Shown here piece by piece: positions 18,156 to 27,321 of a stretch of DNA of 64,000 nt. The translations under genes and the position numbers were made by a program. The notes under the pieces are model-generated. The model was not told where the DNA came from and did no database searches. It was given only the letters and a program-made list of their open reading frames with translations. Position 1 is the first letter of the stretch, and each line of letters starts with the position of its first letter. The stretch is from Natronosalvus sp042663485 (GTDB taxonomy: Archaea; Halobacteriota; Halobacteria; Halobacteriales; Natrialbaceae), in assembly GCA_042663485.1 (NCBI GenBank), contig JBHTAF010000001.1; one strand, written 5' to 3'.

Positions 18156-18163
18156 CTCTTAAA
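18156..18163 (-). promoter_or_regulatory. TATA element of proS
   Basis: Minus-strand TTTAAGAG centred about 27 bases before the proS ATG at 18133, in an otherwise GC-rich stretch. It implies a leaderless proS transcript and argues against a longer N-terminus starting at 18244. Confidence 0.55.
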
Positions 18164-18281
18164 CGATGCGAAGGTGTGTGAGCGTTTCGAGTCCTCACCG
18201 TCGCTCGAGAAACCCGGCGCCGGTTCCTTCCGGTTGTCGGTCACTTATGCGGCGAGGGGACGAACCGTCCACTCGAAAACT

Positions 18282-19262
18282 ATGACCAGCATGCACGCCA
18301 TCGAAGTCAACGAGTACGGCGACAGCGACCGACTCGAGTACACCGAGCGTGAGGTTCCGGAACCGGGACCGGGCGACGTTCGGATCGACGTCGAGGCCGC
18401 GGGGATCAACTTCGCGGACGTCATGCAGCGACGCGGGGTGTATCCGGGTGGGCCGGAACCGCCGTACGTCCCCGGGATGGAAGCCGCCGGAACCGTCGAC
18501 GCCGCGGGTGAAGGCGTCGACCTCGAGGAAGGCGACCGCGTGGTCGGCATGCTCGGCGGGGGCGGGTACGCCGAGTACGCCACCGCCAACGCGCAGATGC
18601 TCCTGCCCATCCCCGATGGGATGAGCTTCGAGGAAGCCGCCGGCTTCCCCGTCCAATTCCTGACCGCCCACTCCTGCCTGTTCGAGTGGGGCGAGCTCGA
18701 GGAGGGCGAGTCCGTCCTGATCCAGGCCGCCGCGGGTGGCGTCGGCACGGCGGCAGTCCAGCTGGCCTCGCGGGCCGGCGCGGAGGTCTTCGGCACCGCG
18801 AGCACCGAGGAGAAACTCGAGCTGGCGTCCGACCTCGGGTGTGACTACCCGATCCAGTACACCGAGGTCGACTTTCGCGACCCCATCGAGGAGGCGACGG
18901 ACGGCGAGGGCGTCGACCTCGTCCTCGAGAGCGTCGGCGACGACGTGTTCGACCGGAGTCTCGACGCTCTCGGGCACTTCGGGCGGCTGGTCACCTACGG
19001 CGTGGCGAGCGGCGTGCCTGCGAACGCCGAGAACCGACGTCTGCTCTTCGAGAACAAGTCCGTCGTCGGGTTCCACCTCGGTCAGGCGTCCCGTCACGAC
19101 CCGAAGCGAATCATGCGGGCAGTTCCCGACCTGACCAAAGGGCTGGCCGAGGGCGAACTCGAGGTAATCGTCGGCGAGACGTTCGCGCTCGAGGACGCGA
19201 ACGAGGCCCACCAGTTCATCGAGGACCGAAAGAGCGTGGGGAAGGTCGTGCTGGTTCCCTGA
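18282..19262 (+). CDS. quinone oxidoreductase-like MDR family reductase
   Basis: A 326-residue zinc-free medium-chain reductase. It has an N-terminal GroES-like domain (about 1-120, with GINFADVMQRRGVYP) and a Rossmann domain whose nucleotide loop reads AAAGGVGTAAVQLA (about residue 150). The structural and catalytic zinc Cys/His of alcohol dehydrogenases are absent, as in NADPH:quinone reductase or zeta-crystallin relatives. The substrate is unknown. The start is taken at ATG 18282; ATG 18291 (MHAIEVNEYG) is equally possible. It is divergent from proS. Confidence 0.88.
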   Translation: MTSMHAIEVNEYGDSDRLEYTEREVPEPGPGDVRIDVEAAGINFADVMQRRGVYPGGPEPPYVPGMEAAGTVDAAGEGVDLEEGDRVVGMLGGGGYAEYATANAQMLLPIPDGMSFEEAAGFPVQFLTAHSCLFEWGELEEGESVLIQAAAGGVGTAAVQLASRAGAEVFGTASTEEKLELASDLGCDYPIQYTEVDFRDPIEEATDGEGVDLVLESVGDDVFDRSLDALGHFGRLVTYGVASGVPANAENRRLLFENKSVVGFHLGQASRHDPKRIMRAVPDLTKGLAEGELEVIVGETFALEDANEAHQFIEDRKSVGKVVLVP

Positions 19263-19374
19263 GAAGCAGGCGGTCGTCGACTCGAGACGGTGAGCTGACG
19301 GTTCGAGAGGGCGCATCGGTGAACCTCCGGTGGCGAGTGATAGCTATTTTGTGCTGCCTGTGGGCCACTCACCT

Positions 19375-20640
19375 ATGGCCACGGAACGCCCTCGAGAGGA
19401 CCGTCACAGAGAAATCGACGCGATCGTGGAGGCGAAGGCGGGCGGTGTCGCGGAGACGAGAGACGAGGCCGACAAGTACACCGTCCTCGGGGCCGCCAGC
19501 CGACGCACGTTCGCGAACTGGCTGACGCCGATCGAGGAACACTTCGTCTGCCATCGAAACGACATTCCGGACGCCGACGCCGACGCGTGGACCGTCTCGC
19601 TCAGCGGCCAGTTCGAGGGCACCCTCTCGATGGCCGACGTCAGAGAAGAGTATCCGACGGTCGCAGTCGCACACACGATGGAGTGTGCCGGCAACGGACG
19701 GGGCCAGCACCGACCCGAGACCGGCAGCGTCCAGTGGGACTGCGAGGCCGCAGCCACCGCCTTCTGGACGGGGACGCCAGTGAGTTCGATTCTGCGCGAT
19801 TACGGTGTGACCGATTCCGAGGGGCAGTGGCTCACGGCCGTCGGTGGCGATCCGTCCGACGGCGACGACGTCTTCGCCCGATCGATTCCGCTCGAGAAAG
19901 CCCTCGACGACTGCCTCCTCGCCTACGAGATGAACGGCGAGCCCTTGCCACGGGAGCACGGCTATCCCGTCCGCCTGATCGTCCCCGGCTGGTACGGCGT
20001 CAACAACGTCAAGTGGGTCGAGGAACTCCGCGTCATGGACTCGATGGTGACCGAGGGGAGCCTCGAGCGCCCCGGAGAGCACGCCTACTGGCAACAGGAG
20101 TCCTATCGCGTGCACCCCCAGGGAGTCGAACCCAATCAGAACGAGACGGTCGACACGTACGATACGTGGGCCCAGCTCGAGGGCGCGGTCGAGCACCCGT
20201 ACACGTTCGACGCGAACGTAATGTCGCTAATCGGCGCGCCATCCGTGGAGTCGCCCGTCGACGTGCGACCGGACGCGTCGCTCGAGGTTCGCGGCGTCGC
20301 CTGGGCGGGAGACGACGGGGTCGACCGCGTCGAGGTCTCGACCGACGGCGGTGAGACCTGGGACGACGCGGAATTGTTCGGCCCCGACTACGCGGGCGCG
20401 TGGCGACTCTTCCGGTACGACTGGGACGCCCGGCCGGGCCATCACACCCTGCTATCGCGCGCGACCGACGACCTGGGCCGTCGACAGCCGTCGCGAATAT
20501 CCGAACCGGACGCCTGGCGTGACGCCCTCGAGAACGACGAGTACCCCTGGAACGAAGGAGGCTACGCCTCGAACGCGTACGAACCCAACGGCGTGGACGT
20601 CGAGGTCCGCGCCAGGGACGGCCGGGACGTCAGAGACTAG
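19375..20640 (+). CDS. sulfite oxidase-like molybdopterin enzyme
   Basis: A 421-residue protein of the sulfite oxidase/nitrate reductase molybdopterin family. MECAGNGRGQHRPE contains the Cys expected to ligate molybdenum. HGYPVRLIVPGWYGVNNVKW is the conserved cofactor-binding and fold motif, and DDVFARSIPLEKAL lies between. The C-terminal 130 residues form the immunoglobulin-like dimerisation domain (VEVSTDGGETW). No haem b5 domain and no clear Tat signal are seen, so it may be cytoplasmic. The start at 19375 (MATERPRED) lies about 28 bases after an AT-rich GCTATTTT element. The physiological substrate cannot be assigned. Confidence 0.9.
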   Translation: MATERPREDRHREIDAIVEAKAGGVAETRDEADKYTVLGAASRRTFANWLTPIEEHFVCHRNDIPDADADAWTVSLSGQFEGTLSMADVREEYPTVAVAHTMECAGNGRGQHRPETGSVQWDCEAAATAFWTGTPVSSILRDYGVTDSEGQWLTAVGGDPSDGDDVFARSIPLEKALDDCLLAYEMNGEPLPREHGYPVRLIVPGWYGVNNVKWVEELRVMDSMVTEGSLERPGEHAYWQQESYRVHPQGVEPNQNETVDTYDTWAQLEGAVEHPYTFDANVMSLIGAPSVESPVDVRPDASLEVRGVAWAGDDGVDRVEVSTDGGETWDDAELFGPDYAGAWRLFRYDWDARPGHHTLLSRATDDLGRRQPSRISEPDAWRDALENDEYPWNEGGYASNAYEPNGVDVEVRARDGRDVRD

Positions 20641-20662
20641 TCCGTCGGTTGCCCCAACGCCG

Positions 20663-21148
20663 TCACTCCTCGAGCGATGCGCCGCGCTCGAGGTCGTAGT
20701 CGACGAACTCGGCCTCGTCGAGCGGTCCGCCGCCCTCGAATGCGAACGTTCCCTCGACGGTATCGCCATCGAGCACCGCGGGCAGCCAGAGGTGATCGTC
20801 CTCCCACATGCGGTCGTAGGGCACGTCATCGACCGAAACCCACACGGGGTGGGCTTCCTCGGTCGCCACCGGTTCGCCATCGTAGACCTCGGTCCGGAAC
20901 ACGTGACAGACGGTGTGGACCTCCCCGTCGAGAGTGAACGTGAGCTCGCCGGCCTGCTCGAGCGCCTTCAACGGAATCTCGAGGCCGACTTCCTCGCGAA
21001 CCTCGCGAACGGCGCACTCCCGAGGCGTCTCGCCGCCCTCGAGTTTGCCGCCGGGTCCGTTGTACCACCCCTCGCCGAGTCCACGCTGCTTCTCGATGAG
21101 GAGCACGTCGTCGCCGTCCAGGACGAAACAGAGCGTCGCCTCGATCAT
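20663..21148 (-). CDS. Nudix hydrolase, MTH1-like (8-oxo-dGTP diphosphatase)
   Basis: A 161-residue protein with a complete Nudix box, from GGKLEGGETPRECAV through REVREEVGL, matching Gx5Ex7REUxEExGU. The N-terminus MIEATLCFVLDGDDVLLIEK and the late MWEDDHLWLPAVLDGD resemble the MTH1 group, which removes oxidised purine nucleotides. Substrate specificity remains inferred. It is tail-to-tail with the sulfite oxidase-like gene and divergent from the HTH regulator downstream. Confidence 0.88.
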   Translation of the reverse strand: MIEATLCFVLDGDDVLLIEKQRGLGEGWYNGPGGKLEGGETPRECAVREVREEVGLEIPLKALEQAGELTFTLDGEVHTVCHVFRTEVYDGEPVATEEAHPVWVSVDDVPYDRMWEDDHLWLPAVLDGDTVEGTFAFEGGGPLDEAEFVDYDLERGASLEE

Positions 21149-21362
21149 GCTCGAGGGTTCGACTGTGCGGACAAAACTGGTGTGGTCCGCTGCAGCTGAG
21201 GCTTCGTTTCACCCCGAGGTAGACGGGCCTGATCTCGGCCGTCCGCATACGGCCAACCTCGTCGGATGAGACTCCCTGTCGATAATGGACCGTACGAACT
21301 ACGTCTCTCGTTTCGATCCGGTCCACAAAATCGAAGGTCGATGACAACAAATAGACTCAACG

Positions 21363-22022
21363 ATGGCCACCGAAGCGACGTTTACTGTCCCCTCGAGTCA
21401 GTTCCCGCTGGGGACCGTGTTCGAGCAGCTACCGGACGTGACGGTCTCCCTGGAGCGGATCATCCCCGCACAGGACGTGGTAGTGCCCTACTTCTGGGTG
21501 CGAGGGACCGTCGTCGACGACATCGAGGAGACATTTACCGAACACCCCGGCGTCAGAGACATCCGTCTCGTCGACTCCGTCGCGGACGAGTATCTGCTGC
21601 GCGTCGAGTGGGCGGTCGAGTATTCGGGCGTACTCAGCGCGCTCGTAGAGACGGAGATACCGCTCATCGAAGCCGTCGGCACGAGCCAGGAGTGGACGTT
21701 CGACGTTCGCGGCGACGACCGAAGCGACATCGCGGCCTTCCAGCAACGCTGTCGGGAGCTGGACGTACCGGTCACGCTGACGAGCCTCCACGCGTTGACT
21801 CCGGTCGAGACGGACACCGAGGCGGCACTCACCGAAACCCAGCAGGAGGCGCTGGTACTCGCGTTCGACCGCGGCTACTTCGAGACCCCCCGGGAGGTGA
21901 CGATGGCAGAGGTCGGCGACGAACTCGACATCTCCCAGCAAGCCGTCGCCTCTCGCCTTCGGCGCGGAATAAAACACATTCTGGGGAGTACGCTCTCCGA
22001 GACAGGCCGCTCGGATCGATAG
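21363..22022 (+). CDS. Bat-type helix-turn-helix transcription regulator
   Basis: A 219-residue regulator. Residues 1-145 form the GAF-like ligand or signal domain common to haloarchaeal Bat (bacterio-opsin activator) relatives. Residues about 155-212 are the C-terminal HTH_10 domain: LTETQQEALVLAFDRGYFETP, then VTMAEVGDELDISQQAVASRLRRG, then KHIL. No receiver or PAS domain is attached. Targets are unknown; the nearest genes are Nudix, a small zinc protein and a transporter. An AT-rich stretch follows the stop. Confidence 0.88.
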   Translation: MATEATFTVPSSQFPLGTVFEQLPDVTVSLERIIPAQDVVVPYFWVRGTVVDDIEETFTEHPGVRDIRLVDSVADEYLLRVEWAVEYSGVLSALVETEIPLIEAVGTSQEWTFDVRGDDRSDIAAFQQRCRELDVPVTLTSLHALTPVETDTEAALTETQQEALVLAFDRGYFETPREVTMAEVGDELDISQQAVASRLRRGIKHILGSTLSETGRSDR

Positions 22023-22090
22023 ATCGCTTAAAAGGGTTTTGTATAACGCGAAGCAATCCTGATGATCGTTCTCCGTCGAATACACGAACG

Positions 22091-22279
22091 ATGCCCTCCG
22101 GTGAACGCGAGCGTACACTCGTCGCATGTTCCGCCTGCGGGACCGCCTACGCAGCCACGAGCTGGCCCGACGGAAAACTGCAACCGATCGGTACGAAGAA
22201 CGGCTGTCGGTGCGGGTCGACGGAGTTCAGCGAGGTCCGTTATCGAGAAACCACCCCTCAGGAGGAAGAAGCCGACTGA
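22091..22279 (+). CDS. small zinc-ribbon-like protein (62 aa)
   Basis: A short frame starting at ATG 22091 that encodes CSAC (Cys13, Cys16) and CRCG (Cys39, Cys41), suggesting a single zinc site in a 62-residue acidic-tailed protein. It begins about 35 bases after an AT-rich TTTTGTATAACG element. Haloarchaea encode many such zinc microproteins, most uncharacterised. A long frame extending upstream to 21266 overlaps the Bat-type gene and is not believed. Function unknown. Confidence 0.68.
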   Translation: MPSGERERTLVACSACGTAYAATSWPDGKLQPIGTKNGCRCGSTEFSEVRYRETTPQEEEAD

Positions 22280-22297
22280 CCGGTTCGAAGCAGCGCG

Positions 22298-23587
22298 CTA
22301 GGCCTTCGCGTCGGCGCTCGAGTCCGCGTCCGTCCGGTCGAACAGGCGGTCGAGACCGAGTGCGAGCGCGGCCGACAGGGTGGCTCCGACGAGGGCGAAT
22401 CCGGCGAGCGCGACGAAGAAGGTCGCGAGGCCCGCCTCGCCGAGCAGAAATCCACCGATGGCGATGCTGGTCGCGCCGAACCCGAACTCGCCGAGGTAGG
22501 TGTAGCCGTAGGAGAGCCCGCGGCTGTCGGCGGGCGTGTAGACGGCGACGGCGTTCTGGTAGAACGGCTGGATGGCGAACAGGACGAAGCCCAGGACGCC
22601 ACAGAGGACGAGCAGGGCACCAAGGCCGCGGTCGACGATGGGGACGAACGCGAGCGCGAGGGCAGCCAGGACGGCGAAGAGGGCGGCCAGGCCGCGAGCC
22701 GCTGGAACGCGATCCGTGAGCTTTCCGCCGGTATACTGGCCGGCCATGCCGACGACCAGCAGGCCGACGTAGACGTAGAAGCCAGGGTCGATGTCGTAGC
22801 GCTCGAGCGTCGGGAACAGTTCGAGTCCCTCGAGCGCCGGCAGGCCGGTCATGATCTCGGGCAGGTAGGTGAGCACGCCGCGGTAGTACAGCCCCTCGAA
22901 GGTGACGAGCACGAAGACGATAGCGAAGGCGCTGGCGAAGAGCGCCCGGGAGTTGGCAATAAATTCCGGCACCGAGAGTGCCTTATCCGGCCCGGCGTCG
23001 ACTTCGTCCGCGACCGCGGCGGTCGCGTCGAAGTTCGCACTGAGCCCGTAAGCGACGGCGATGAAACCGGGGATCGCCAGCAGGGCGGCGACCACGGGCC
23101 ACTCGAGGACAATCAACAGCGTGGCGGCGACGAACGGCCCGAGAGCGATGCCGAAGTTGCCGGCGATGCCGTGCCAGGCGAAGACGGTGCCGCGCTCCTC
23201 GACGCCCGTACTGATGAGCGCGAGGCCCGCGGGGTGGTAGACGCTGGCGGCGACGCCCCACAGCAGGAGGCCAACGGCGACGGCGTAGATAGACTCCAGA
23301 ATCGAGGCCGCCGCGAGGACGACGAAGGCGAGGCTCATCCCCAGCAGACAGAGCAGGATGAGCCGCTTCGGGCCGTACCGGTCGGCGAGGACGCCGCCGG
23401 GAAGTGCGCCGATGCCGAAGGGGGCGTACCCCAGCGCGACGACGAACCCGACGAGGGTAACACTCACGTCGAACTCGGCGAGCCAGACGACGAGGAAGAT
23501 CGGGATCGAGGTCTCGAACCAGTGGACGAGGGCGTGGCCCGCCATGGTGAAACCGGCGATCGAGCGGTCGTTCGAATCGAGAGACAT
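22298..23587 (-). CDS. major facilitator superfamily transporter
   Basis: A 429-residue protein with about twelve hydrophobic segments and the MFS loop GGVLADRYGPKRLI after the second helix (about residues 59-72). The half-way cytoplasmic loop is at about 195-215 (ADEVDAGPDKALSVPE). The pattern of helices resembles the fosmidomycin-resistance-like group, but substrate cannot be read from sequence. It is convergent with the small zinc protein gene, with 18 bases between stops, and divergent from the aldo/keto reductase gene. Confidence 0.88.
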   Translation of the reverse strand: MSLDSNDRSIAGFTMAGHALVHWFETSIPIFLVVWLAEFDVSVTLVGFVVALGYAPFGIGALPGGVLADRYGPKRLILLCLLGMSLAFVVLAAASILESIYAVAVGLLLWGVAASVYHPAGLALISTGVEERGTVFAWHGIAGNFGIALGPFVAATLLIVLEWPVVAALLAIPGFIAVAYGLSANFDATAAVADEVDAGPDKALSVPEFIANSRALFASAFAIVFVLVTFEGLYYRGVLTYLPEIMTGLPALEGLELFPTLERYDIDPGFYVYVGLLVVGMAGQYTGGKLTDRVPAARGLAALFAVLAALALAFVPIVDRGLGALLVLCGVLGFVLFAIQPFYQNAVAVYTPADSRGLSYGYTYLGEFGFGATSIAIGGFLLGEAGLATFFVALAGFALVGATLSAALALGLDRLFDRTDADSSADAKA

Positions 23588-23745
23588 GCGAGACAGTGGT
23601 CAAACGGCTGGCGCCGGGGTACTTAGCGACTCGGAAATCGGCAGAGTGGCGGCGGACGGTCGCTGGCCGCGCTCGCAGCCCTCGAGAACCTGAGACGCTG
23701 CCCCACACCCGCACCCTTTTGTCGGGCACCGATGTGTGACAGGGT

Positions 23746-24756
23746 ATGGCGGATCGGACGATCGGCTACGCCGACGAGATGGAGTACACGACCCTGGGCG
23801 AGACGGGACTCGAGGTCTCTCGTCTCTGTCTGGGCTGCATGAACTTCGGGAGCGCCGAGCCCTGGATGATCGACGACGAGGACCAGTCGATCGAGATCGT
23901 CGAGCGCGCGCTGGATCTCGGAATCAACTTTCTCGATACAGCCAACGTCTACTCCCGCGGGGAGAGCGAGGAACTCGTCGGCCGGGCGATCGAGCCCTAC
24001 GACCGGGACGAACTCGCGATCGCGACGAAAGTCTTCGGACGCATGGGCGACGGGCCGAACCAGCAGGGCCTCTCGAGAAAGCACGTGTTCGACCAGTGTC
24101 GAGCGAGTCTCGAGCGCCTCGGGACCGACTACGTCGACGTCTACCAAATTCACCGCTGGGACGAGGAGACGCCGATCGAGGAGACCCTGCGCGCGCTCGA
24201 CGCCCTGATCGATGAGGGGGTCGTTCGCTACGTCGGCGCGAGTACGATGACGGCCTACCAGTTCACGAAGGCGCTGTACACCGCCGACGTCGAGCACCTC
24301 GAGCGGTTCGTCTGCATGCAACCGGAGTACAACGCCGTGGATCGCCACGAGGAGGCGAACCTCCTCCCCGTATGCGCGGGCGAGGGGATCGGCGTCATCC
24401 CCTGGTCGCCGCTGGCCGGCGGCTTCCTGACCGGAAAGTACGACCAGGACGACGACCCGGAGGGAGACGTGCGGGCCGCGACCGACGAGTACACGAGACG
24501 GCGCTTCACCGACGAGAACTGGGCCGTTCTCGAGGTCATCGAAGAGCTCGCCGAGGAACGGGGCGCGACCCCCGCACAGGTGTCGCTGGCCTGGCTCCTC
24601 CACAAGGACGTCGTCGACGTGCCGATCGTCGGCCCGCGGTCGATCGACCACCTCGAGGAGAACGTGGGGGCCGTCGATGTCGAGTTGGCGGAGGGCGACC
24701 TCGAGCGCATCGAGGAACCGATCGATCCGCGGTGGCCCGCGCCGGGGAAGAACTGA
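23746..24756 (+). CDS. aldo/keto reductase
   Basis: A 336-residue NADPH-dependent TIM-barrel reductase. The tetrad residues are visible: Asp in FLDTANVYSRG, Tyr in the same motif, Lys in IATKVFG and His in YQIHRWD. The C-terminal IVGPRSIDHLEEN is the cofactor-binding signature of the bacterial AKR groups that resemble potassium-channel beta subunits. The start is at 23746, about 28 bases after CCTTTTGTC; an alternative ATG at 23779 would trim eleven residues. The substrate is unknown. Confidence 0.9.
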   Translation: MADRTIGYADEMEYTTLGETGLEVSRLCLGCMNFGSAEPWMIDDEDQSIEIVERALDLGINFLDTANVYSRGESEELVGRAIEPYDRDELAIATKVFGRMGDGPNQQGLSRKHVFDQCRASLERLGTDYVDVYQIHRWDEETPIEETLRALDALIDEGVVRYVGASTMTAYQFTKALYTADVEHLERFVCMQPEYNAVDRHEEANLLPVCAGEGIGVIPWSPLAGGFLTGKYDQDDDPEGDVRAATDEYTRRRFTDENWAVLEVIEELAEERGATPAQVSLAWLLHKDVVDVPIVGPRSIDHLEENVGAVDVELAEGDLERIEEPIDPRWPAPGKN

Positions 24757-24823
24757 CGAGGCGGAGACGACACCGTCGACGAACTCAGTAGCTCGGGTCG
24801 ATGTTGACGTGTCCTCTCCAGCA

Positions 24824-24865
24824 ATTAATGTAAAAATATGCTATACTAAGACATATTTACATAAT
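24824..24865. repeat. AT-rich imperfect inverted repeat between convergent genes
   Basis: The left arm from ATTAATG at 24824 through 24840 and the right arm CATATTTACATAAT (24852-24865) are complementary apart from three extra adenines. The element sits between the aldo/keto reductase gene and an oppositely oriented gene, both ending towards it. A bidirectional terminator or insulator is the simplest reading. It is strikingly AT-rich for this genome. Confidence 0.5.
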
Positions 24866-24981
24866 CAATGTGTGGTCATACTATGAAACGGTGAGAGTGG
24901 CTCCACTTCGGCATCCTCGATACCGTCCGTTCCAATGGGCTAGGTAGCTCACCCGCTATTCAATTTCGGACGGCGTAACCG

Positions 24982-25578
24982 CTAGTTCTCCTCGAGCGGC
25001 TCGTCGTTCACGCCAACGGCTTGCGAGACGTCCACGTTCTCTGGGTCGTCCTGGCCGCCGACGACCAGTTCGCCGTCCTCGTTTTCGACGTAGACATCGT
25101 CGGCGAACCCGCCCTCGGCGTGGGGATGCTCGGGATTCTCGAGGCGTTCGGGCGTCGACGGGGCCTCCGGAAGCCCACCGTCGGGCCTGAACTCCCCCAG
25201 GGGTCGATCGATCGTGATTCCCCAGGTTGCGAAGAAGTCGTGGTACCGGTCGTAGTGGTCCTCGAGTTCGTCGGCGGGGAACTCCATCATCTCGGTCCAG
25301 CCGTGGTTGTAGAAGTCGAAGTTCGCCTGGATGTGCGTGATCTCGCGGGCCTCGGCCTCGGAGTACCCGGCGCGCAGGGCCTCGAGGTAGCTGTCCATCG
25401 TCGCCTCGAAGAGGCCGTCGAGGTGGGCCTTGCGCTCGTCGGCGCGGGCCGGATCGGCCTTCCCCAGGAAGATCTTCGTGTGGAGGCGAACGAGGCCCGA
25501 AATGGCCAGTGAGCGAACGACTGGGGTCTCGAGCGCCTTCCGAGAGGCGAAGTGACGGGCGTTCTGGCGGAGTTTCAT
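24982..25578 (-). CDS. conserved haloarchaeal protein of unknown function (DUF6149-like)
   Basis: A 198-residue soluble protein that begins MKLRQNARHFASRKALE, which I recall as the start of a family restricted to haloarchaea (possibly DUF6149; recalled from memory, not searched). The first 130 residues are helical with many charged residues. The last 60 are very acidic and likely disordered. No catalytic motif is seen. The start at 25578 gives the family-like N-terminus; a longer frame from 25740 is rich in Arg and Ser and unlikely to be translated. Confidence 0.75.
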   Translation of the reverse strand: MKLRQNARHFASRKALETPVVRSLAISGLVRLHTKIFLGKADPARADERKAHLDGLFEATMDSYLEALRAGYSEAEAREITHIQANFDFYNHGWTEMMEFPADELEDHYDRYHDFFATWGITIDRPLGEFRPDGGLPEAPSTPERLENPEHPHAEGGFADDVYVENEDGELVVGGQDDPENVDVSQAVGVNDEPLEEN

Positions 25579-25743
25579 ACTCGAGCGGACGGACTCGAGC
25601 CTAATGAGCGATGTGGAGTGGACGGATCGTCTATCTATAGAATGTATAGTATTTTCGATTCCTGGATGACGAACGAGCGACGCCCACGGCGAGGCTACCC
25701 GACGATGGCGCCTCGACCTCGAGGGTAGTCCAGATAGCAACCG

Positions 25744-25751
25744 ACTTTAAC
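25744..25751 (+). promoter_or_regulatory. TATA element of the FAD oxidoreductase gene
   Basis: CTTTAACC centred 27 bases before ATG 25774, the spacing expected for a leaderless haloarchaeal transcript. Confidence 0.5.
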
Positions 25752-25773
25752 CCCCGTTACGAAATTTCCCGAC

Positions 25774-27012
25774 ATGACCGAGTACGTTATCATCGGGGAC
25801 GGGATCTCCGGCAGTTCGGCCGCGGAGACACTCCGGGAGGAGGATCCGGAGTCGTCGATCACCGTCATCACCGATGAGGGCGAACCGCTGTACAATCGTA
25901 TCCTGATCAAAGAACACGCCAAGGGCAAACTGCCCGAGGCGCCCATCTCGATTCACGACGAGGACTGGTACGACGAGCGCGACATCGACCTCTCACTCAA
26001 CACGCACGTGACGACCATCGACACCGACGAGAAGGTCGTCTGCACCCACGAGAAAGACGACGTTCCCTACGACAAACTGCTGATCGCGACGGGCGGGACG
26101 CCCACGCAGTTGCCGGTCGAAAACAGCGACGCTGAGGGCGTCCACCACTTCTGGACGTTCCAGGACGCCCGGAAGATCCGCAAGAGCGCCGAAGCCGCCG
26201 ACGACGCCGTCATCGTCGGAGCCGGATTGTTGGGCATCGACTTCGCGGCAGTCTGTGGCTCCCAGGGCGTCGAGGGCAAGTTCCTGATGCGCGGCGACCG
26301 CTGGTGGCGCTACGCGCTCTCGGCCGATGGCGCCGAGATCATGCACGAGGGGATGCGAAGCGTGGGCGTCGAACCGGTCTTCGACAGCGGCGTCAGCGAG
26401 TTCGAGGTCGACGACGACGGCCGCGTCGAGGCCGCCATCGGCGGCGACGGTAACCGCTACCCGTGTGACTTCGCCGGCGTCGCGATCGGCCTGACGTTCA
26501 ACACCGAGTTCCTCCACGACACCGACATCGAACAGGACAACGGTATCGTCGTCGACGAGTACATGCAGACGAACCTCGAGGACGTCTACGCGGCGGGCGA
26601 CCTGACGCAGTTCTACGACGTCCTCCTGGGCGAGCAGGCCCAGAACGGCTCGTGGGGCTCGGCCAAAGAGCAGGGTCGAGTCGCGGGCATCAACATGGCC
26701 GCCGACGACGAGGCCGAGCCTTTCGAGTGGGTCTCCTCGTACTCGATCACACACTTCGACTTCCCGTTCCTCTCGTTTGGCCACCCCACCCTGGGCGACG
26801 AACACGCCGAACGCCGCTACTCAGACACCGAGTGGCGCCGCATCGCGTTCAAGGACGGCAAGGTCGTCGGTGGCGTCCTCATCGGCGACCTCTCCGCTCA
26901 GAGCAAGCTCAAGCAACTCATGCGCCAGCAGCGTATCGTCGCCGACCAAGCCGAGGTCCTCCTCGAGAAGCAAGTCGACCTCGACGAACTCGCGCCGAGT
27001 CAGGATCAATAA
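25774..27012 (+). CDS. NAD(P)/FAD-dependent oxidoreductase (pyridine nucleotide-disulfide family)
   Basis: A 412-residue flavoprotein. The N-terminal dinucleotide loop reads VIIGDGISGSSAA (residues about 5-17). The second Rossmann motif is AVIVGAGLLGIDFA (about 148-161), and the FAD-contacting strand is DVYAAGDLTQ (about 270). No redox-active CxxC is present, so it resembles ferredoxin, rubredoxin or nitrite-reductase-type NAD(P)H reductases rather than thioredoxin reductase. The electron acceptor is unknown and no ferredoxin gene is adjacent. Confidence 0.88.
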   Translation: MTEYVIIGDGISGSSAAETLREEDPESSITVITDEGEPLYNRILIKEHAKGKLPEAPISIHDEDWYDERDIDLSLNTHVTTIDTDEKVVCTHEKDDVPYDKLLIATGGTPTQLPVENSDAEGVHHFWTFQDARKIRKSAEAADDAVIVGAGLLGIDFAAVCGSQGVEGKFLMRGDRWWRYALSADGAEIMHEGMRSVGVEPVFDSGVSEFEVDDDGRVEAAIGGDGNRYPCDFAGVAIGLTFNTEFLHDTDIEQDNGIVVDEYMQTNLEDVYAAGDLTQFYDVLLGEQAQNGSWGSAKEQGRVAGINMAADDEAEPFEWVSSYSITHFDFPFLSFGHPTLGDEHAERRYSDTEWRRIAFKDGKVVGGVLIGDLSAQSKLKQLMRQQRIVADQAEVLLEKQVDLDELAPSQDQ

Positions 27013-27321
27013 TCGGGTAGTCGTCGCGAAAGGCCTGTCGCTCGTTCATCGACACACAGCAGGTTTTGTTATTGTTGAGGACCTCGTACGGTGATACGTT
27101 GTAGCGGTTGTGCTGAACTCACAGCGCGAACGTTGCAACCATACCTGCTCGAGGAGAGGGTATCTGAATTACTCGATATCCGTGTGAACGAGCTCACTTC
27201 TGGATTGACAGCTGCCTGCGTCTGGCGAAACTACCGGGTAGCACGCATGCGGGTGTCAGGCCAGCGAGATTGTCGGGTTTTACCGACTCTCGTCGCGATT
27301 CACCGCACCCGACAACTCCTG
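27013..27321. other. intergenic region, nothing recognised
   Basis: This is 309 bases between two convergent genes. A plus-strand frame starting near 27091 runs into the end of the propeller gene on the other strand. It lacks acidic bias and any domain, so I do not call it. No strong hairpin or repeat was seen. Confidence 0.45.
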
